From Campylobacterota bacterium (lineage in GTDB: Bacteria > Campylobacterota > Campylobacteria > Campylobacterales > Sulfurovaceae): DNA of 33,431 bases. Position 1 is the first letter of the stretch; the number at the start of each line of letters is the position of its first letter. The notes beneath the pieces were generated by a model that saw only the letters and a list, made by a program, of their open reading frames with translations, made no database searches and was not told the origin of the DNA. Positions 33,142 through 33,431 of this stretch are shown one piece after another. Made by a program: the position numbers and the translations under genes. The DNA lies in contig JAADFE010000116.1 in assembly GCA_013153055.1 (NCBI GenBank), positions 1-33,431 of the forward strand, written 5' to 3'.

Positions 33142-33431
33142 TTAATTCAAGCTTTGTGTAACTAACTCATTCACAACTTTAGGATTACCCTTTCCTCTAG
33201 TGGCTTTAAGCACCTGCCCCACAAAGAAACCAAGTAGTTTTCTGTTCCCCTCTCTGAATTTTGCTACATTCTCAGGATTTTTAGCCATCACCTCTTTAAT
33301 AATAGGCAGGATAACATCAGGGTCACTTATCTGTTTCAAATCTTTGCTTTCAACTATCTCTATAGGATTAGCCCCACTTTTAGCCATCTCCTCATATACC
33401 TGTTTGGCAATTTTGGTTGAGATGGTCTCAT
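33142..33431 (-). CDS. gatB: Aspartyl/glutamyl-tRNA amidotransferase subunit B, 3' end (partial)
   Basis: The reading frame runs off the right edge of the window; only the last 96 or so codons are seen. They encode the YqeY-like C-terminal helical domain: AKQVYEEMAKSGANPIEIVE, then DPDVILPIIKEVMAKNPENVAKFREGNRKLLGFFVGQVLKATRGKGNPKVVNELV. This domain binds tRNA in GatCAB, which converts mischarged Glu-tRNA(Gln) or Asp-tRNA(Asn) to the correct form. GatB is expected where GlnRS or AsnRS is absent, as in Campylobacterota. Confidence 0.95.
   Translation of the reverse strand, partial: ETISTKIAKQVYEEMAKSGANPIEIVESKDLKQISDPDVILPIIKEVMAKNPENVAKFREGNRKLLGFFVGQVLKATRGKGNPKVVNELVTQSLN

Overview
The window is AT-rich, densely coded chromosomal DNA from a member of the Campylobacterota (Epsilonproteobacteria), most like the free-living Sulfurovum/Sulfurimonas type. 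Pointers to this are the strong A/T bias at third codon positions, the small SRP RNA, the adjacent dapB-purF and trxA-trxB pairs, a PurF with four Fe-S-type cysteines, and many c-di-GMP and PilJ-domain signalling proteins. The genus is an inference. There is no prophage, IS element or CRISPR array; the only mobile-looking pieces are two toxin-antitoxin loci.

Layout. 1-285: tRNA-Ser(GGA) on the minus strand and the SRP RNA. 444-4227: an exported protein made of four tandem PilJ-type repeats, a convergent P-loop ATPase, and endonuclease IV (nfo). 4290-6781: a lipoprotein lipase-like hydrolase with a FadL-family outer membrane transporter, probably one lipid-ester uptake operon. 6849-6982: a promoter followed by two stem-loops with pyrimidine-rich, anti-Shine-Dalgarno-like loops, a candidate small RNA. 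7037-11423: an AAA+ ATPase coupled to a large outer membrane protein with a gluzincin-like HExxH motif and a C-terminal barrel. 11424-12260: a YihY/BrkB membrane protein.

12425-12954 is a toxin-antitoxin pair whose RelE/ParE toxin is broken by an in-frame stop. 12964-14550 is a DmsB-DmsC fusion with no catalytic subunit nearby. 14670-17298 is a LolA-like exported protein plus an MMPL/RND lipid exporter. 17458-18073 is an apparently intact Phd/VapC-type toxin-antitoxin module, bracketed by the 3' end of the response-regulator gene at 18089-18769 and a decayed second copy of that 3' end at 17258-17313. 18089-21824 (minus) carries FIST, PAS-GGDEF-EAL and OmpR-type regulator genes. 21999-23507 holds two unrecognised lipoproteins.

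23534-27150 (minus) is a carbohydrate operon: phosphofructokinase, an alpha-glucan phosphorylase-like protein with Thr where the PLP lysine is expected, and a PP-loop tRNA-thiolation-like enzyme. 27400-31116 (plus) holds the housekeeping genes trxA, trxB, dapB and purF. 31169-32191 (minus) is a porin behind three 11-bp-periodic operator-like repeats. 32427-32816 is a cytochrome c behind a perfect FNR-type site. The window ends with a small RG-tailed membrane protein and the 3' end of gatB.

Apart from the tRNA and SRP RNA region, no gene-free stretch exceeds 300 bases.
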